Origin: Paenibacillus thiaminolyticus
GTDB taxonomy: Bacteria; Bacillota; Bacilli; Paenibacillales; Paenibacillaceae
Direction: 5' to 3'
Length of the DNA stretch: 64,000 nucleotides
Assembly (NCBI RefSeq): GCF_007066085.1
Contig: NZ_CP041405.1
Span: 5,155,001-5,219,000, forward strand
Part shown: positions 45,035 through 53,089 of the stretch, piece by piece
Layout of the letters: every line of letters begins with the position of its first letter
Numbering within the stretch: the first letter of the stretch is position 1
Translations under genes and position numbers: made by a program
The notes under the pieces: model-generated
The model's input: only the letters and a program-made list of their open reading frames with translations
What the model was told of the DNA's origin: nothing
Database searches by the model: none

Positions 45035-46015
45035 ATGGCACGGGTATTATCCGGTATTCAGCCCAGCGGACAGTTGACGATGGGCAACTACATCGGGGCA
45101 ATTCAAAATTTCGTAAAATTGCAGCATGAGCATGAGTGCTTCTTCATGGTCGTCGACCTGCACGCGATTACGGTGCCGCAAGATCCGGAAGCGCTGCGGG
45201 AGCAGACCGAGGCGGTAGCCGCGATTTATTTGGCGGCAGGCATTGATCCGGACAAGTCGGCCATTTTTCTTCAATCCCAGGTGCACCAGCATGCCGAGCT
45301 GGGCTGGTTGTTGACGACGCTCACCTATATGGGAGAGCTGGAGCGGATGACTCAGTTCAAGGATAAATCGGCAGGCAAAGAATCGGTCGGCACCGGCTTG
45401 TTCGTCTATCCGGCGCTGATGGCCGCCGACATATTGTTATACAATGCAGACCTTGTTCCGGTCGGCGATGATCAGAAGCAGCATCTGGAGTTGACGCGTG
45501 ACGTAGCGAACCGCTTCAATCATCGTTACGGCGATTTTTTTACAATGCCAGCGCCGTATATTCCGGAGGTCGGGGCGAGAATTATGTCGTTGGACGATGC
45601 CTCCAAAAAAATGAGCAAAAGCAATCCGAATCCGGGAAGCTACATTTCCCTGCTGGATCCGCCAAATGTTATCCGCAAAAAAATTAGCCGGGCCAAAACG
45701 GATTCTGAAGCGCTCGTCAAGTATGATCCGGTGAACAAGCCCGAGATCAGCAATCTGCTCAGCATCTATTCGTACGCATCCGGACAGTCTGTCGCAGAGA
45801 TCGAGGCGGAGTACGAAGGGCAGATGTACGGAGCCTTCAAGAAGGAATTGGGCGAGCGCGTCGTCGCGCTGCTGGAGCCGCTCCAGAACCGGTATGAAGA
45901 GGTGCGGCGGAACGGCGAGCATCTGGAAGCGCTGCGCCGCGGCGCCGAGAAAGCCAAGGAGGTCGCCCAGCAGCAGCTGGACGAAGTGAAGCGCCGGATG
46001 GGATTCGTTGTATAA
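45035..46015 (+). CDS. trpS: tryptophan-tRNA ligase
   Basis: A 326-residue class I aminoacyl-tRNA synthetase for tryptophan. The HIGH-like motif is in GQLTMGNYIGA, the KMSKS loop is KKMSKSN, and the substrate-specific VVDLHAITV and PVGDDQKQHLELTRDVA blocks are present. Length matches bacterial TrpRS. AAGGAG lies 12 bases before the ATG at 45035; the longer ORF includes the T-box leader and is not real. A terminator follows (46038-46087). Confidence 0.97.
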   Translation: MARVLSGIQPSGQLTMGNYIGAIQNFVKLQHEHECFFMVVDLHAITVPQDPEALREQTEAVAAIYLAAGIDPDKSAIFLQSQVHQHAELGWLLTTLTYMGELERMTQFKDKSAGKESVGTGLFVYPALMAADILLYNADLVPVGDDQKQHLELTRDVANRFNHRYGDFFTMPAPYIPEVGARIMSLDDASKKMSKSNPNPGSYISLLDPPNVIRKKISRAKTDSEALVKYDPVNKPEISNLLSIYSYASGQSVAEIEAEYEGQMYGAFKKELGERVVALLEPLQNRYEEVRRNGEHLEALRRGAEKAKEVAQQQLDEVKRRMGFVV

Positions 46016-46037
46016 GCCTCATCCGCGGCATGGTAAC

Positions 46038-46087
46038 AGGGCAGGAGCCCCGTGCAGAGCACAATGTGCCTGCCGGGCTCCTGCCCT
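46038..46087. terminator. trpS terminator
   Basis: AGGGCAGGAGCCC (46038-46050) pairs with GGGCTCCTGCCCT (46075-46087), with an inner GCAC/GTGC stem. Serves trpS and probably the convergent small gene. Confidence 0.8.
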
Positions 46088-46095
46088 GCTGCGCA

Positions 46096-46269
46096 TCAGG
46101 CCGACTTGCGGCGCTGCCGGGCCTTGACGATGAAGCCGAAGCCGATATTGAACACCGCCAGGACGGCGAAGAGGATGCTGAGCCATATGTTATGGCTGAG
46201 AGTGATGGCTGTCCCCGTCAACAGCACAATGGAAGAAACCGCGAACCATAATGCCAATCCTTTACTCAC
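46096..46269 (-). CDS. 57-residue small membrane protein
   Basis: GTG start at 46269 with AAAAGGAGCGG upstream. The protein MSKGLALWFAVSSIVLL ... is two TM helices joined by a short turn and ends in a basic tail (VKARQRRKSA). No family recognised; a small membrane protein is the best description. It ends nine bases from the trpS terminator. Confidence 0.7.
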   Translation of the reverse strand: MSKGLALWFAVSSIVLLTGTAITLSHNIWLSILFAVLAVFNIGFGFIVKARQRRKSA

Positions 46270-46392
46270 GCTTACCGCTCCTTTTCAAAGAAAAATCGCT
46301 TCAAAATGAAGTATAACATTTCGTAGATCGGACAAAATAGGGTTGCAAGCTTGCGACAACAAGAACCACCGATGTGAAAGGAGATTTTACTC

Positions 46393-46614
46393 ATGGCTAA
46401 TAATCAATCTCGCACGAATAACTTGGTCGTTCCTCAAGCCACTGCAGCCCTGCAGCAAATGAAATATGAAATTGCACAGGAATTGGGCATTCCGATTCCT
46501 CAAGACGGGTACTACGGAAACTACACGACCCGTGACACCGGTTCCATCGGGGGCTTCATGACGAAGCGCCTGATTCAAATCGCCGAGGAATCCTTGTCCG
46601 GCGGCAACCGCTAA
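46393..46614 (+). CDS. alpha/beta-type small acid-soluble spore protein, copy 2
   Basis: A 73-residue SASP almost identical in its core to the copy at 43139 (LVVPQATAALQQMKYEIAQE ... TTRDTGSIGGFMTKRLI). The N-terminus and the last ten residues differ. AAAGGAG precedes the ATG. A short hairpin terminator follows. Spore-specific sigma-G expression is expected from the family; no clear sigma-G box could be assigned by eye. Confidence 0.95.
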   Translation: MANNQSRTNNLVVPQATAALQQMKYEIAQELGIPIPQDGYYGNYTTRDTGSIGGFMTKRLIQIAEESLSGGNR

Positions 46615-46631
46615 TTGATGCACTGATTTTT

Positions 46632-46660
46632 GGCTACTCCTGCGCGCGGAGTAGCCTTTT
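46632..46660 (+). terminator. SASP terminator
   Basis: Perfect 9-bp stem GGCTACTCC/GGAGTAGCC followed by four T. Confidence 0.85.
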
Positions 46661-46760
46661 ATATATCGACAAAATGGTGCGTAAACACAACTTTTCCGCT
46701 TTTTTGTCGTCTAACAATTAGATTCATAATCATGAACATTTACTCAAAAGGGGATAGTAC

Positions 46761-47270
46761 ATGCGGTTGAGACTAACTATGAGTGCAGTGAAACGGCTGA
46801 GCATATGGGTCTTGGGCGCACTTATCATAGGCTGCTCCGTATTGTGGTACATACATGAAACGTCCGGCCGATCGTGGACCACGCTAATGAGCATGAGCAA
46901 GACCGGGCCAGATGAGATCGAAATCTACAACGTCAACTCCATGTCGATGAACTCGGGGGAGGAGGATCGCCTGCTCGTCGTCTTGACGGAGCCTATTCAT
47001 CTTCGGACCATAGATGAAGCCATATCGTCAGCCCGCCCAATCGAAGGAGTGGCGAAGGTGGCACAGCCCCATTTCCGCATTCATTACAATAATACCAACT
47101 ATTATGTATGGTTGTCGAAAGATGAACAATATGGCGCATTTATGAACGCCGACCAGTCCCATACTCTATACAGTCTCAGCGACCGTTCCATTAACCAGCT
47201 GCAGGAGCTCTTCAATGATTTGCATCTGTGGCGCGAGCCCAAAGGATCGGGGACAGGGGGCGGATCCTAG
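46761..47270 (+). CDS. unrecognised membrane-anchored protein
   Basis: A 169-residue protein with one N-terminal anchor (about 13-31, LSIWVLGALIIGCSVLWYI) and an extracytoplasmic domain rich in strands (RLLVVLTEPIHLRTI, HFRIHYNNTNYYVWLSK). It ends with a Gly-rich tail (GSGTGGGS). No family recognised. AAAAGGGGATA precedes the ATG. Confidence 0.7.
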   Translation: MRLRLTMSAVKRLSIWVLGALIIGCSVLWYIHETSGRSWTTLMSMSKTGPDEIEIYNVNSMSMNSGEEDRLLVVLTEPIHLRTIDEAISSARPIEGVAKVAQPHFRIHYNNTNYYVWLSKDEQYGAFMNADQSHTLYSLSDRSINQLQELFNDLHLWREPKGSGTGGGS

Positions 47271-47282
47271 GATTCGCCCCCT

Positions 47283-48272
47283 TCAGCTTCGCTCCCACTC
47301 CAGGCCATACCGCCTGGCGCTGCCCGGCTTGTTCAGCCAGCCGACAAAATAATCGAGAATATCGCCCTCTTTATTCATCATGATAAGCGCCACGAGCGGG
47401 AACTGCTTCCGATGGCGGTAACGGACATCTGCCCAGCGTACGGCGTAGCCGTAGCGGGTCGGCTCCAGGGTGGCGCAGACGAAGCGGGAAGTGTCCAACA
47501 GCGCTTGGACGGCAGGGTGAGATCGGGAAGCTTCCACCAGCGGATGGTCGCTGCATCGGGCGGTCTCAGTCCATGCTACCGTTCCCCGCTTCCAGTGCCC
47601 GAGCCGGTAAGTACCGTCCCTTCGCCGCTTCACGACATTCCAGCGGGAGAACGCGACGGTCGGCATGACCGTATACGACTCCCCTTCCGCGAATTCCGGG
47701 TCCCTGTTCGGCAACCCTTGCACGACTCGGCGATGGGCGCGGATCCGCCAGATGCAGTACAGAACGAGCACGCTGTACAGAATCGGAAAGACGATGCGGG
47801 GAGAGACGAGCCTGGTTACCCACAATGTAATTGCGGCGAGATGGGTGGAGAAGATAAACGGGTCGAACAGAGCGATAATATTCCAGCATATCCACCGATT
47901 CACGAATGGCCATGCCGCCAATGTCCCGTAAGGGTTGAACAGGTCGGAGATGATGTGGATGACGACGGCCAGCGCGGTCCATGCCAGCACGTGCAGGAAG
48001 GAGGCGCCCGGTATGGCACCCGCCAGCACAGCGGCAATCAGGACGGACCATACGACCGCCATGGGCGGGGAATGGGAGATTCCCCGATGTTGTTGAAGAT
48101 ATAAAATATTGTTTTTCCACTTGAAGACTGTATCCGCGTCCGGTGCTTGCGATCCAAGCATCACCCCCAAAAACACGGCTGCCGCAGTAGCCGGCTCGGA
48201 AGCGACGACCGGGTCGCATTGCGACAATCCCGCCAGACCTATCCCCATAACGACATGAGTGCTTGTGTCCAC
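47283..48272 (-). CDS. yfhP: YfhP/YdjM-type membrane hydrolase
   Basis: A 329-residue membrane protein of the LexA-binding/YdjM (DUF457) hydrolase superfamily. The N-terminal MDTSTHVVMGIGLAGLS is the family signature, with HRGISHSP and the HIISDLFNPYG segment holding putative metal ligands. Several TM helices and a C-terminal soluble region (about 205-329) follow. The GTG at 48272 is a few bases after GAGGTGAT; the longer ORF upstream is not supported. In Bacillus, yfhP encodes a regulator or hydrolase linked to the secreted protein operon. Confidence 0.85.
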   Translation of the reverse strand: MDTSTHVVMGIGLAGLSQCDPVVASEPATAAAVFLGVMLGSQAPDADTVFKWKNNILYLQQHRGISHSPPMAVVWSVLIAAVLAGAIPGASFLHVLAWTALAVVIHIISDLFNPYGTLAAWPFVNRWICWNIIALFDPFIFSTHLAAITLWVTRLVSPRIVFPILYSVLVLYCIWRIRAHRRVVQGLPNRDPEFAEGESYTVMPTVAFSRWNVVKRRRDGTYRLGHWKRGTVAWTETARCSDHPLVEASRSHPAVQALLDTSRFVCATLEPTRYGYAVRWADVRYRHRKQFPLVALIMMNKEGDILDYFVGWLNKPGSARRYGLEWERS

Positions 48273-48425
48273 TTCGATCACCTCGCTTGTATTGTGAGCA
48301 GGATTGTACCAAAATATGACGGAGAGGCAAAAACTCCAGCTTGAAATAATAGGGAGAAGCTGCACGCAAATCCACGCAAGCACGCAAAAGAGTATCTTTC
48401 AAATAAGAAAGGATGAGAAACAAGC

Positions 48426-48734
48426 ATGAAGCAGATGGATCGAATTATATTTGTGGAATACCGCATCCTGCCGGAGGCAAGAGATACCTACTTGACCGTG
48501 ATCAAACGCCAACTGAAGCATCGGCCTGACGTCGTGCTGTATGAAGGAACCGACCAGCCGAACATCTTTGTCGAGCAATGGCTCGGAACGACCGCGGATG
48601 ACTATGCCTCCCTGAAGAAGCTCCGCAGAGAAGGGATGGACGGCTGGGATGAGGTAACCGCATGCATTGCCGGGGGCGTGGACAAATTGCATATATGGGA
48701 GTTCCAGCGTTCTCCGATCGTGCCAGAGGAATAA
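48426..48734 (+). CDS. unrecognised 102-residue protein, possible ferredoxin-like fold
   Basis: No family named. The pattern IIFVEYRILPEARDTYLTVIKRQ ... VVLYEGTDQPNIFVEQWLG ... KLHIWEFQR is beta-alpha-beta as in dimeric alpha/beta barrel (ABM-like) proteins. GAAAGGATGAG precedes the ATG. Upstream of ctaB but separated by a promoter. Confidence 0.65.
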   Translation: MKQMDRIIFVEYRILPEARDTYLTVIKRQLKHRPDVVLYEGTDQPNIFVEQWLGTTADDYASLKKLRREGMDGWDEVTACIAGGVDKLHIWEFQRSPIVPEE

Positions 48735-48778
48735 CTGGCTTAAGACGGTGTCAAATTGATGAACGATTCCTCGAAACA

Positions 48779-48808
48779 TTGTCATTGTTCGGATTTATTT
48801 GCTATGAT
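48779..48808 (+). promoter_or_regulatory. ctaB promoter
   Basis: TTGTCA (48779-48784) and TATGAT (48803-48808) with 18-base spacing. Confidence 0.55.
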
Positions 48809-48873
48809 AAAAATTACAGCAGAAAGAAAAAGATTCTGCTTTTCTCTGAACACAACAAGGAGGAACGGGTCGC

Positions 48874-49806
48874 GTGGATAAACAAATGACTTATCGGGGG
48901 CCTTCCGATTCCGTTACATTAACGCCAGGGCCGATACGGGTCGGATTATGGAAAGAGTTTATTCAATTAACGAAGCCGGGCATTATCCGCTCGAACCTGA
49001 TGGCGGCGTTTGCCGGCTTTTGGGTAGCGGCCAAGTGGGACATTCCTTGGCTTACCTTGCTGTGGATGCTGGTCGGAACGACGCTGGTCCTCGCATCCTC
49101 ATGCGTATTCAACAATTATTTTGATCGGGATTTCGATATGAAGATGGAGCGGACGAAGAAGCGTGCGCTGCCGGAAGGACGATTGAAGCCGAACACCGTG
49201 CTTGGCTATGCTATCATCCTGGGCGCAGCCGGTCTGGCTGTGCTGTTCGGCCTCGTGAATGTATTATCCGGAGTCGTGGGCATCGCCGGCATGTTCTTCT
49301 ATGTTGTCATATATACGCTGTGGCTCAAGCGCACCTCCACCTGGAGCACGTCTGTCGGCGGTATTTCCGGAGCGATGCCTCCTGTCATCGGCTATGTTGC
49401 CGTCACCGGCCAGATTGATATGGGAGCGGTATTGCTGTTCGCTTTGCTGTTCCTGTGGCAGCCGCCGCATTTCTGGGCGCTCGGTATCCGGCGCGTGGAA
49501 GAGTACCGTGCTGCCGGCTATCCGCTTCTGCCCGTCGTTAAGGGCATTACCCGCACGAAATGGCAGATGATTCCTTACGTCGTCTTGCTGCTGCCGGTAT
49601 CATGGTTGTTCTATTCGTACGGTTATACTGGCATTATTTACGGCATCCTCGGCACCATCATCAATGCGATCTGGCTGTTCATCTGCATTGCCGGCTTCCG
49701 CGCGAAGGACACAGAAGCTTGGGCGAAGAAGAACTTCATTTGGTCCATTAACGTCCTGATGCTGAATATGCTGGTCATGATTTTGGACACGATGGGGAAA
49801 GTGTAA
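48874..49806 (+). CDS. ctaB: protoheme IX farnesyltransferase CtaB
   Basis: A 310-residue polytopic UbiA-family prenyltransferase that makes heme O from protoheme for cytochrome oxidases. The first Asp-rich motif NNYFDRDFDMKMERT is at about 78-92; the YTLWLKRTS region and about nine TM helices follow. The GTG start is 8 bases after GGAGGAAC. It is followed by a Sco-type gene, a common pair in oxidase assembly. Confidence 0.95.
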   Translation: MDKQMTYRGPSDSVTLTPGPIRVGLWKEFIQLTKPGIIRSNLMAAFAGFWVAAKWDIPWLTLLWMLVGTTLVLASSCVFNNYFDRDFDMKMERTKKRALPEGRLKPNTVLGYAIILGAAGLAVLFGLVNVLSGVVGIAGMFFYVVIYTLWLKRTSTWSTSVGGISGAMPPVIGYVAVTGQIDMGAVLLFALLFLWQPPHFWALGIRRVEEYRAAGYPLLPVVKGITRTKWQMIPYVVLLLPVSWLFYSYGYTGIIYGILGTIINAIWLFICIAGFRAKDTEAWAKKNFIWSINVLMLNMLVMILDTMGKV

Positions 49807-49856
49807 GGACGAATTTTGCAGGTTATAGCATGGGAAGCTAGGGGGAGGAACGGAGC

Positions 49857-50471
49857 ATGTCGTGGGCGAAGAAGTATTCTTTTCAGATTTTCCTTGGGGC
49901 GCTGGTCGCAGTCTTTGCGATTGTGGTGGCCATTCTGTACTGGCCGCGGGAACCGGACATTCCGATGACCGATAAGAAGGCGCCGGATTTCAACATGCAA
50001 AATGTGGACGGCAGCACGGTGACGCTGGCGGATACGAACGGTAAGGTCCGCTTGTTCTATTTCTATTTCACCAACTGTCCGGATGTCTGCCCGCCAACGA
50101 CATACCGCTTGTCTGAAGTACAGAAGCTGCTTCAGGAAAAGGGGATGTTCGGCACCGACGCGAGCATCGTCTCGATTTCATTCGATCCGGAACGCGATAC
50201 GTTGGAGGAGATTAAGACATGGTCGGAGAAATACAACGCCGATTATAGCGGCTGGTACTTCCTGCGGGGCAAGGAAGAGGATGTCGCGAAGATGATGCCG
50301 GAGCTCGGATCCAGCGTCTTCAAGGACGAGGACGGGAATTTCACGCATCTGAACGTCATCACCCTGGTCGATCAGGACGGCAATATTCGCAAGTACTATA
50401 ACGCGAATGATTTGGAGACGGCTTCCCCTGAAAATATCGCCAAAGATGTAGCGCGTCTCGTAAAAGCGTAA
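49857..50471 (+). CDS. SCO1/SenC-family copper chaperone
   Basis: A 204-residue membrane-anchored thioredoxin-fold protein. One TM helix (about 11-28) is followed by the Sco domain with copper ligands CPDVC (about 77-81) and a His in HLNVITLVD (about 160). It delivers copper to the CuA site of cytochrome oxidase. GGGGAGGAAC precedes the ATG. Encoded directly after ctaB. Confidence 0.93.
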   Translation: MSWAKKYSFQIFLGALVAVFAIVVAILYWPREPDIPMTDKKAPDFNMQNVDGSTVTLADTNGKVRLFYFYFTNCPDVCPPTTYRLSEVQKLLQEKGMFGTDASIVSISFDPERDTLEEIKTWSEKYNADYSGWYFLRGKEEDVAKMMPELGSSVFKDEDGNFTHLNVITLVDQDGNIRKYYNANDLETASPENIAKDVARLVKA

Positions 50472-50530
50472 CTATATATGGGAGCTCACAGCCGTCTGTC
50501 TTGTTGAGGCGCTGCTGTGAACCGCCTGAT

Positions 50531-50881
50531 TCACAGAGGCGGGGCCGGATCCGGATATGTAATATATTCGACCAGCCCCGCCTTTTCGAGCTGCTGAATC
50601 AAGTACTCATCCGGCGTTCCTTCGACGCCCGCATAACCGCGGCGCGTGTAAATATGTTCAGCTTCGGGGAACGTATCACGCAATATGCCGCGTATCCGCT
50701 TGCCTGATGCGTCATTATCCAGGAACAAATAGACGTCCTTGTCATGCGCTTCCTTGCGCAGCTGCTCGGTCCGGAGCGTATTCAAGGTGCCGAACGTACA
50801 CAAGATGCCTACTTCCTCGCTAAGAAGCCGCCGCAGCCGGCTGCGGTCGTTCTTCCCTTCCACGATGATGATAATATCCAT
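50531..50881 (-). CDS. yusF: toprim-domain protein (YusF-like)
   Basis: A 116-residue protein built around a Toprim fold: the acidic IIIIVEGKND (about 3-11) and the DxD motif in LFLDNDASGKRIR. Such proteins resemble RNase M5 and small nucleotidyl nucleases; the exact role of YusF is unknown. The start at 50881 is preferred since GGGGGTGG precedes it. Single gene on the minus strand. Confidence 0.85.
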   Translation of the reverse strand: MDIIIIVEGKNDRSRLRRLLSEEVGILCTFGTLNTLRTEQLRKEAHDKDVYLFLDNDASGKRIRGILRDTFPEAEHIYTRRGYAGVEGTPDEYLIQQLEKAGLVEYITYPDPAPPL

Positions 50882-50984
50882 AAGTGCCACCCCCTGCGGT
50901 ATCCATTATCACAATGTTTCTGTACCGATAGTGTACCACAATCCAGACAGCCGCCTGCAAGGGCTTCTCGGGCGAACACAAAGA

Positions 50985-51006
50985 GGCTTGCCGGGATTGG
51001 CAAGCC
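50985..51006 (-). terminator. terminator of the YjcZ-type gene
   Basis: GGCTTGCC/GGCAAGCC stem (50985-50992 and 50999-51006), 30 bases after the minus-strand stop. Confidence 0.6.
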
Positions 51007-51038
51007 GCATGAGGAGAGAGGGTAACAAGAAATAACGG

Positions 51039-51197
51039 TTAGTAGAGTGGCGCCCGCAAAATAATGACGAGCAAGATGTAAAGGACGAGGATGGTTCCGG
51101 TCGATGTTCCGAATCCGGGACCGCAGACAGGAGCCGGCTTCGCAACCGGGGCCACAGCCGCAGGACCAGGTCCGCAAGGATGGTAACAGTGGCTCAT
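51039..51197 (-). CDS. YjcZ-type small sporulation peptide
   Basis: A 52-residue peptide: N-terminal Cys/Pro/Ala/Gly-rich (MSHCYHPCGPGPAAVAPV) and one C-terminal hydrophobic helix (GTILVLYILLVIILRAPLY), the layout of YjcZ-family sporulation peptides. GAGGTGA lies six bases before the ATG. Confidence 0.75.
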   Translation of the reverse strand: MSHCYHPCGPGPAAVAPVAKPAPVCGPGFGTSTGTILVLYILLVIILRAPLY

Positions 51198-51320
51198 CTC
51201 GTTTCACCTCGCTTTCCCGTCGGGTCATTTGTTACAATGCTATACTATGTCGGCGCCTGCCCTGGGGCATGTGCATCTACCCAGATCCGCCCGAATGGGC
51301 TGATGGAGCAATAGGCAGCA

Positions 51321-52499
51321 TTAGACCCGCGTTGTCGTGCGCGCGGCGGGGAGAAGAGAAGGCGGCAAAAAAGCTTGCTTCGCCGGCAGCAGCGTGACCG
51401 CAATCATAAGGACGACAAATGCGATAAAATAAGGCGAAATCGTATCTCTAATCTGCCCCGCGATCATCGGGCCGAGGAAGGAGCCGATGGAAGAGGCGAT
51501 CGCCAGGATCGAAAATATCCGGCCAAAACGGGTTCCTCCGCTTAATAAAATCAAATGAGAGGTCATCGCGGGCAAAATGATTCCCTTGGTCATTCCGATC
51601 AGGAACAGCGTCGCCAGCAGTGGCACCGGCCAATGGATAGCCATTCCGAAAAAGAGCAGCGCCAACGCGAATGCGCCCATCCACGTCCTCGTATACGGTT
51701 GATAATGGTTCAGGAACAGCAGGCTCAACGTGAACAATGCGCCCAGGCTGACGGCGGAGAACAGGATGCCGGCCCGCATAATCGATTCGAGCGCGTCCGC
51801 CATCAGCGGAAGCTCGAAGAACAGGATACCCTGGGACAGCGAAATGGCAAGCGGCATGAAATAAAAGCGCCATGGGACAGGCACAGCTTCCGGCTCCTTA
51901 TGCGGCTGTGAAGGAATCCCCTCTGCTTGTGGCGTCATAGTAACGGCATTCTGGTCGGTATCCCGGATGAAGAACCAGGCCATCACCCCGACGATGAGCA
52001 GCATGATGCCAAGCGCCTGGAAAGCCATGCCGAACCCGATCTTGGCGACGAGATACGCGCCGGCGGCCGGAGAGACAACCGAGGCGAGCGTATGAATGAG
52101 GCCGTTGCCTGCCATCAGCTTCCCTTGATGCACATGATCCCGGGCCATGCGTGCGAGCAGGGACAAGCAGGCCGGTGAGAGGAAGGCGAGCACGAATCCG
52201 CTAATGGAGCGCAGCACGAGCAGCTCCCAAGGATTGACGACATGGGCCTGCAAAATCATGATTATCCCAGCGCCGATCAGACTGAACACAATAAAAATCC
52301 GGCTACCGAATCGGTCGATTCCGTAACCGGCCAGCAGGTTGCCTGGCAGATGGGTGAAGGAGTACATACCCATCATCAATCCGATGAAGGAGGGCGCCGC
52401 ACCTATTGAGATGGCAAACGGGGTTAGGATCGGGTATTGTGCGTGCAAATCAAAGAAAGCAACGAACAAGAACAAATAGAGCCACAGCACTGAGCGCAA
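51321..52499 (-). CDS. MFS transporter
   Basis: A 392-residue major facilitator permease with 12 TM helices. The loop 2-3 motif GYGIDRFGSRIF is canonical. Residues about 190-208 form a hydrophilic central loop. It resembles drug-efflux type members, but the substrate is unknown. The TTG start at 52499 is 7 bases after GGAGGTGA. Confidence 0.88.
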   Translation of the reverse strand: MRSVLWLYLFLFVAFFDLHAQYPILTPFAISIGAAPSFIGLMMGMYSFTHLPGNLLAGYGIDRFGSRIFIVFSLIGAGIIMILQAHVVNPWELLVLRSISGFVLAFLSPACLSLLARMARDHVHQGKLMAGNGLIHTLASVVSPAAGAYLVAKIGFGMAFQALGIMLLIVGVMAWFFIRDTDQNAVTMTPQAEGIPSQPHKEPEAVPVPWRFYFMPLAISLSQGILFFELPLMADALESIMRAGILFSAVSLGALFTLSLLFLNHYQPYTRTWMGAFALALLFFGMAIHWPVPLLATLFLIGMTKGIILPAMTSHLILLSGGTRFGRIFSILAIASSIGSFLGPMIAGQIRDTISPYFIAFVVLMIAVTLLPAKQAFLPPSLLPAARTTTRV

Positions 52500-52593
52500 A
52501 GTTCAGTCACCTCCAAATCGCTATGCTATACTTGTACGTTGGAAGGGACGAACTTAGTACCCCAAGATGCAATATGCTGCTCAAGGCGGGCGA

Positions 52594-52624
52594 TTGCCAT
52601 AAATAATGGGAATGATGCTATAAT
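52594..52624 (+). promoter_or_regulatory. promoter of the two-gene membrane operon
   Basis: TTGCCA (52594-52599) with extended TG-C-TATAAT (52616-52624), 19-base spacing. Confidence 0.5.
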
Positions 52625-52648
52625 ACGTGGTGGAAAGGTGGTTGTCAG

Positions 52649-53089
52649 GTGAATCAGATGGACATGTGGTTTGAATTTATTAAGCAGAACTGGCTCATTT
52701 TCCTCATCGCGCTCATCGTCTTATTCGTTATTGTCAGCTTCGTGAAGACGATGGTCAAATGGGCGCTTGTGTTGGTGATTATTGCCGCGGTCGCCGTGTA
52801 CAGCGGGATTACATGGGATAATGTCAATCAGGTGGTCACGAATGTGAAGGATGAGACGGTGCAGAAGCTGAAGGAGCAGGCCACCCAGGCGATGCTCGAT
52901 GAAGCGAAAAAAGCGACGTATACGGTCGAGAAGGACGGAACGTACACCATCAAGACGCCGAGTCTGGTGCTGACAGGGAAGTCGGACAGCGCCAAGGTGA
53001 ACGTATCGTTCAGCGGCGTGCCGCTCGGGGAATGGGATATCAACGACACGCTGCGCCAATTCATTGACAAGGCGAAGCAGAAGCAATGA
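52649..53089 (+). CDS. unrecognised membrane protein
   Basis: A 146-residue protein with one or two TM helices (about 13-31 and 36-52) and a C-terminal domain with amphipathic helix (VKDETVQKLKEQATQAMLDEAKK) and strands (TYTIKTPSLVLTG). No family recognised. GTG start after AAAGGTGG. Its stop overlaps the ATG of the transglutaminase-like gene, so they are translated together. Confidence 0.75.
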   Translation: MNQMDMWFEFIKQNWLIFLIALIVLFVIVSFVKTMVKWALVLVIIAAVAVYSGITWDNVNQVVTNVKDETVQKLKEQATQAMLDEAKKATYTVEKDGTYTIKTPSLVLTGKSDSAKVNVSFSGVPLGEWDINDTLRQFIDKAKQKQ

